From Corynebacterium accolens (lineage in GTDB: Bacteria > Actinomycetota > Actinomycetes > Mycobacteriales > Mycobacteriaceae): DNA of 9,534 nt. Where the stretch lies: positions 331,767 to 341,300 of the forward strand of contig NZ_CP100376.1 in NCBI RefSeq assembly GCF_030515985.1, in the 5' to 3' direction. Shown piece after piece: positions 6,917 to 9,534 of the stretch (position 1 is its first letter; every line of letters starts with the position of its first letter). A model generated the notes under the pieces. It had not been told where the DNA came from, did not search any database, and worked only from the letters and a program-made list of their open reading frames with translations. Made by a program: the position numbers and the translations under genes.

Positions 6917-6925
6917 TGTGGATAA
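6917..6925 (-). other. Consensus DnaA-box sequence TTATCCACA
   Basis: The minus strand reads TTATCCACA, an exact match to the strong DnaA-binding 9-mer, within the 178-base divergent region between the FUSC and HNH genes. Only this one copy was noticed, and no AT-rich unwinding element or dnaA/dnaN gene is present, so it is not an origin. It may be chance, or a DnaA-titrating or regulatory site. Confidence 0.4.
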
Positions 6926-7038
6926 CCCCGCTATATCTGCGCGACAGCGACCCCCGCAGCGCAAGAATTCCACAGATTCGCCGTTTCGCTTTGTTCCCCC
7001 ATTGCCGCGTACCCGTGCCGCTTTTACGGTCAGGAGCC

Positions 7039-8097
7039 GTGAACACAGAATTTTTGCAACTTTGCCGTCGCGGTGTGGACCTCGTCGCCGAGTTTCAGGG
7101 ATGCTCCGAACAGCAGCTCATCGAGGCCGGCGCCAGCCAGCTCCTCGCCGCGCAACTCGCCCGCCTGCAACACACCTATTTCGGCCGCACCTCCAATAGC
7201 CGCAAGCAGCGCCTCGCCTGCGAGGCAGCTCGTTCACGCGGCCACGACCTCGCTGTGCTTGAAAGCATCGAGTCTTTCGCCCACCGCGTGAAAGACACCA
7301 ACCGCAGTTGGGATCTCCGCCTGGAGCTCTGCCGCGCGGAAGCCCACCTGATTCCGGCGATCGCGAAAAAGCGCCTCAAGCAGCTCAACCCCGCCAAGCG
7401 GCCCTCCCACGGCGTCCGCTACACCCGACGCCCCAATGGCCCCCACACCATCTCCATCACCGCGGACCCCACGGATATCGCAGATATCAAGGGCGTTCTC
7501 GCTTCCGTGGATAAGGAAAACCCGCTTGCGGCAGCCAAGCAGGTCATCCTCGAGGGCAATCCCGGCGCGCTCCCCGCGGTCCATACCAACGTGATCATTA
7601 CCCTCGACCAACTAGATCACATCACTGCTGGCCAGGGCGATGACATCATGCTTCAGCTTTCCAACGGCGCGCGCATGTCCGGCGCCCAGCTCGTTGCCCG
7701 CACCCTCGCCCAACGTGGTTACGTCAGCTTGGTTCACCCCGAGCACGGCGCGGTAAACCTGTATCGCACCGAACGCATGGCCAGCTGGAAGCAGCGCATG
7801 CTAGCCCGCGCGGAACATCCTATTTGCGCTTGGCCCGGCTGCTCCACGCCTGCCGATGACGCCCAAGTCCACCACCTCACCGCCTGGGCCGCCGGCGGCC
7901 CCACGAACCAAGAAAACCTCGTAACGCTCTGTGCCCATCACAATGCGGTGAACCAAGATGATGATTCCCGACCCACCGCACGCGGGCGCATGGTTCGCAT
8001 CAAGGGCCGCATCGCTTGGATCCCGCCGTGGAGCGGTAACCCGCGGTTCATCCCCTCACCCGCCCATTCACCACGACCAACAAGGAGTTACGGCTAA
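7039..8097 (+). CDS. HNH endonuclease-motif protein (DUF222-like, 352 aa)
   Basis: A member of the large actinobacterial group with an N-terminal DUF222-like helical region (residues about 1-230) and a C-terminal HNH nuclease motif. The motif is intact: Cys263 and Cys268 (CAWPGC), His278-His279 (QVHHLTAW), Asn293 (ENLVTLC), Cys298 and His300-His301 (CAHHNAVN). The Cys pairs should hold a structural zinc and the His/Asn residues a catalytic metal. These genes occur in several copies in many actinobacterial genomes, and their role is unsettled (DNA repair, mobile-element remnants or defence have been suggested). The start is taken as GTG 7039, where homologous-looking sequence (NTEFLQLCRRG) begins. 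AGGAG lies only 2 bases before it, and TACGGT 8 bases before suggests a leaderless start instead. The frame stays open upstream to 6766, but only over the divergent FUSC gene. The C-terminus after about residue 330 is a Pro/Arg-rich tail. Confidence 0.87.
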   Translation: MNTEFLQLCRRGVDLVAEFQGCSEQQLIEAGASQLLAAQLARLQHTYFGRTSNSRKQRLACEAARSRGHDLAVLESIESFAHRVKDTNRSWDLRLELCRAEAHLIPAIAKKRLKQLNPAKRPSHGVRYTRRPNGPHTISITADPTDIADIKGVLASVDKENPLAAAKQVILEGNPGALPAVHTNVIITLDQLDHITAGQGDDIMLQLSNGARMSGAQLVARTLAQRGYVSLVHPEHGAVNLYRTERMASWKQRMLARAEHPICAWPGCSTPADDAQVHHLTAWAAGGPTNQENLVTLCAHHNAVNQDDDSRPTARGRMVRIKGRIAWIPPWSGNPRFIPSPAHSPRPTRSYG

Positions 8098-8112
8098 TCC
8101 TCACCCCACCCA

Positions 8113-8139
8113 GTCCGTCTGGTCCGTCTAGTCCACTCG
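8113..8139 (+). repeat. 9-bp degenerate tandem repeat, three units
   Basis: The units are GTCCGTCTG, GTCCGTCTA and GTCCACTCG, beginning 16 bases after the HNH stop codon. The first two differ at one base. Confidence 0.6.
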
Positions 8140-8200
8140 GGTCGCTGGGCCTGCCGTCTCCACCTGGCTTTGCCAGCCTATATTTCTGCCCAATCTCGCT

Positions 8201-8251
8201 GGCATAGCTGGTCGGGCCGGCATAGCTTGTCTGGCTAATCTGGCATACTTG
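8201..8251 (+). repeat. GGCATAGCT-type repeat, three degenerate copies
   Basis: GGCATAGCTGGTC (8201-8213), GGCATAGCTTGTC (8219-8231; 18 bp later) and GGCATACTTG (8242-8251). The first pair differs at one base. The 18-bp step is twice the 9-bp period seen just upstream. Confidence 0.55.
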
Positions 8252-8302
8252 CCTGCTCTGTCTCATGTCCGGCAAAGCCCCGCCGCATCCCCGCGCCCCA
8301 CA

Positions 8303-8338
8303 GATGGGCCCAGCGTTAGGTCCAGAGATCGGACCAGA
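8303..8338 (-). repeat. 12-bp degenerate tandem repeat, three units
   Basis: The plus-strand units are GATGGGCCCAGC, GTTAGGTCCAGA and GATCGGACCAGA. If read on the minus strand they would encode a GP-containing four-residue repeat, but there is no sign that this frame is translated. Confidence 0.55.
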
Positions 8339-8344
8339 AATAGG

Positions 8345-8376
8345 AAAAGCCGCCTCCCACACAGGGGGAAGCGGCT
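8345..8376 (-). terminator. Rho-independent terminator of fba
   Basis: On the minus strand AGCCGCTTCCC (8376-8366) pairs with GGGAGGCGGCT (8358-8348), with one mismatch and a 7-base loop. A TTTT run follows at 8348-8345. It lies 70 bases past the fba stop codon. Confidence 0.8.
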
Positions 8377-8410
8377 ACTTCGTCGTGCCTACAGTGCGGT
8401 CGCGCCTTAG

Positions 8411-8430
8411 GCTTCAGCTCAACATGAAGC
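8411..8430. other. Small hairpin just after the fba stop codon
   Basis: GCTTCA (8411-8416) and TGAAGC (8425-8430) enclose an 8-base loop, 16 bases beyond the fba stop and before the main terminator. There is no T-run. It may protect the mRNA 3' end or be incidental. Confidence 0.3.
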
Positions 8431-8445
8431 TAATTGGGACTCGTC

Positions 8446-9480
8446 CTACTTGGCCGTGGTCTTACCCACGGAGTGGAGGTCCTGACATGCCTCGATGACG
8501 CGCTCGGACATCCCCTGCTCTGCCTTCTTCAGGTAGGAGCGTGGGTCGTAGACCTTCTTGTTGCCTACCTCGCCGTCAATTTTGAACACGCCGTCGTAGT
8601 TTTCCATCATGTGGCGAGCCACTGGGTTGGTAAACGCGTACTGGGTATCGGTGTCCACGTTCATCTTGATGACGCCGTAGCGCAGCGCCTCTTCGATCTT
8701 TTTCTTCTCGGAACCGGAACCGCCGTGGAAGACGAAGTCAAAGGCGTGTTCGCCCTCGCTCAGGCCGAGCTTCTTCTGCGCAACCTTCTGGCCCTCCAGC
8801 AGGACCTCGGGGCGCAGCTTCACGTTGCCCGGCTTGTAGACGCCGTGCACGTTACCGAAGGTAGCGGCCAACAGGTAGCGGCCCTTCTCGCCGGTGCCCA
8901 GGGCATCGATGGTCTTTTCAAAGTCTTCCGGAGTCGTGTACAGGTTATCGCCGGCCTTGGCCTCGACACCGTCTTCTTCACCGCCGACAACACCAATCTC
9001 TGCCTCGAGAATGATGTGTGCCTTCTTCGCCTTTTCCAAAAGCTCCTGGGCGATGACCAAGTTTTCATCGATCGGAATAGCAGAGCCATCCCACATGTGG
9101 GACTGGAAAAGCGGGTTCTCGCCGCGGTCGACGCGCTCCTGGGAGATGGCCATCAGCGGACGAACGTAATCGTCCAGAACTTCCTTCTGGCAGTGGTCGG
9201 TGTGCAGGGCGATATTGACGCCGTAGTGCTTCGCTGCCTCGTGCGCGAAAGCGGCTAGGGCCTGAGCACCTTTAACCTTGTTCTTGACCGCGAGGCCAGA
9301 GCCGAACTCTGCGCCACCGGTGGAGAATTGGATGATGCCGTCAGACTCTGCCTCGGCAAAGCCCTTCAGTGCTGCGTTGATCGTTTCAGACGAGGTGCAG
9401 TTGATGGCTGGAAATGCGAAGCCGTTCTGCTTCGCGGTGTCCAGCATCTGGTTATACGCCTCGGGGGTTGCAATTGGCAT
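8446..9480 (-). CDS. fba: Class II fructose-bisphosphate aldolase
   Basis: It reversibly cleaves fructose 1,6-bisphosphate to dihydroxyacetone phosphate and glyceraldehyde 3-phosphate in glycolysis and gluconeogenesis; cytoplasmic, zinc-dependent. The 344-residue length fits the class II type. HTDHC supplies catalytic Asp95 and zinc ligand His96; NVHG and FVFHGGSGS supply His212 and His252. Glu161 in EAEIG and the phosphate-binding loops GGSGS and KMNVDTDTQ are also present. No expected residue is missing. The ATG at 9480 has AAGGA 9 bases upstream. Codon use is strongly biased (AAG, AAC, GAC), as expected for an abundant enzyme. It has its own terminator downstream. The gene is also called fda in some corynebacteria. 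Confidence 0.98.
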   Translation of the reverse strand: MPIATPEAYNQMLDTAKQNGFAFPAINCTSSETINAALKGFAEAESDGIIQFSTGGAEFGSGLAVKNKVKGAQALAAFAHEAAKHYGVNIALHTDHCQKEVLDDYVRPLMAISQERVDRGENPLFQSHMWDGSAIPIDENLVIAQELLEKAKKAHIILEAEIGVVGGEEDGVEAKAGDNLYTTPEDFEKTIDALGTGEKGRYLLAATFGNVHGVYKPGNVKLRPEVLLEGQKVAQKKLGLSEGEHAFDFVFHGGSGSEKKKIEEALRYGVIKMNVDTDTQYAFTNPVARHMMENYDGVFKIDGEVGNKKVYDPRSYLKKAEQGMSERVIEACQDLHSVGKTTAK

Positions 9481-9534
9481 GAAATTCCATCCTTAAGTGG
9501 GATTGCGGTCAAACACGTTCCAACACCCAATTAT
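9481..9534 (-). promoter_or_regulatory. fba leader and ribosome site (promoter mostly outside the window)
   Basis: The 54 bases before the fba ATG carry AAGGA at 9490-9494 on the minus strand. ATAATT at the extreme edge (9529-9534) could be part of a -10 box cut by the window boundary; the rest of the promoter cannot be judged. Confidence 0.35.

Larger units (their letters stand above)
8098..8344. other. Repeat-rich spacer between the HNH gene and the fba terminator
   Basis: No supported gene is present. The stretch contains short degenerate tandem repeats with 9-, 18- and 12-bp periods (entered separately) and a small CTGGC/GCCAG hairpin at 8164-8176. A minus-strand open frame (8048-8362) gives Gly/Pro-rich low-complexity sequence with a GTG start inside the fba terminator and no ribosome site. 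Confidence 0.55.

Noticed and set aside
6766..7038. N-terminal extension of the HNH protein to an upstream ATG
   Set aside because: The extra 91 residues are Arg/Pro-rich with no domain character and overlap the 5' end of the FUSC gene.
8048..8362. Minus-strand 104-codon frame with GP-type repeats
   Set aside because: Its GTG start sits inside the fba terminator hairpin, it has no ribosome site, and it overlaps the end of the HNH gene. It was kept only as a repeat observation.
8434..9258. 274-codon plus-strand open frame antisense to fba
   Set aside because: It is a shadow of the aldolase gene, with no ribosome site and low-complexity Val/Leu-rich translation.

Overview
The window looks like chromosomal DNA from a Corynebacterium. 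The adenylosuccinate synthetase (430 aa) and class II fructose-bisphosphate aldolase (344 aa) have the lengths and residues I associate with corynebacterial enzymes. The GC-rich core genes, a DUF222-type HNH protein, a FUSC-family membrane protein and a VaFE-repeat surface protein all fit that genus. The genus call is inference from protein character, not from an alignment.

Layout. Positions 1-1697 (minus) hold the first 565 codons of a large surface protein: signal peptide, head domain with one cysteine, acidic Ser/Thr-rich linker, then T-Q ester-bond (VaFE) repeats that run off the window. Positions 1698-2773 are an unusually long, AT-rich spacer without a convincing gene; it must carry the divergent promoters of the surface protein and of the next gene. 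Positions 2774-3220 (plus) encode a 148-residue acidic, probably exported protein of unknown function, ended by a strong hairpin terminator shared with the converging purA. purA lies at 3357-4649 (minus). Diverging from it, 4738-5553 (plus) encodes a protein that looks like a diacylglycerol-kinase-fold protein with a degraded nucleotide-binding motif. It converges on a FUSC-family membrane protein (5646-6860, minus), which diverges from an HNH endonuclease-motif protein (7039-8097, plus). A 350-base spacer with short tandem repeats and the aldolase terminator precedes fba (8446-9480, minus).

How the genes relate. The genes alternate in strand almost one by one, so each is probably its own transcription unit and no multi-gene operon is visible. 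purA (AMP synthesis) and fba (glycolysis/gluconeogenesis) are housekeeping. The left third (surface protein, AT-rich spacer, small exported protein) looks accessory: lower GC, cell-envelope products and different codon use along one gene.

I found no tRNA, rRNA, CRISPR array, insertion sequence or recognisable defence system. The points most worth a second look are the ester-bond adhesin with a possible thioester cysteine, the small exported protein, the apparent pseudo-lipid-kinase, and the structured AT-rich spacer.
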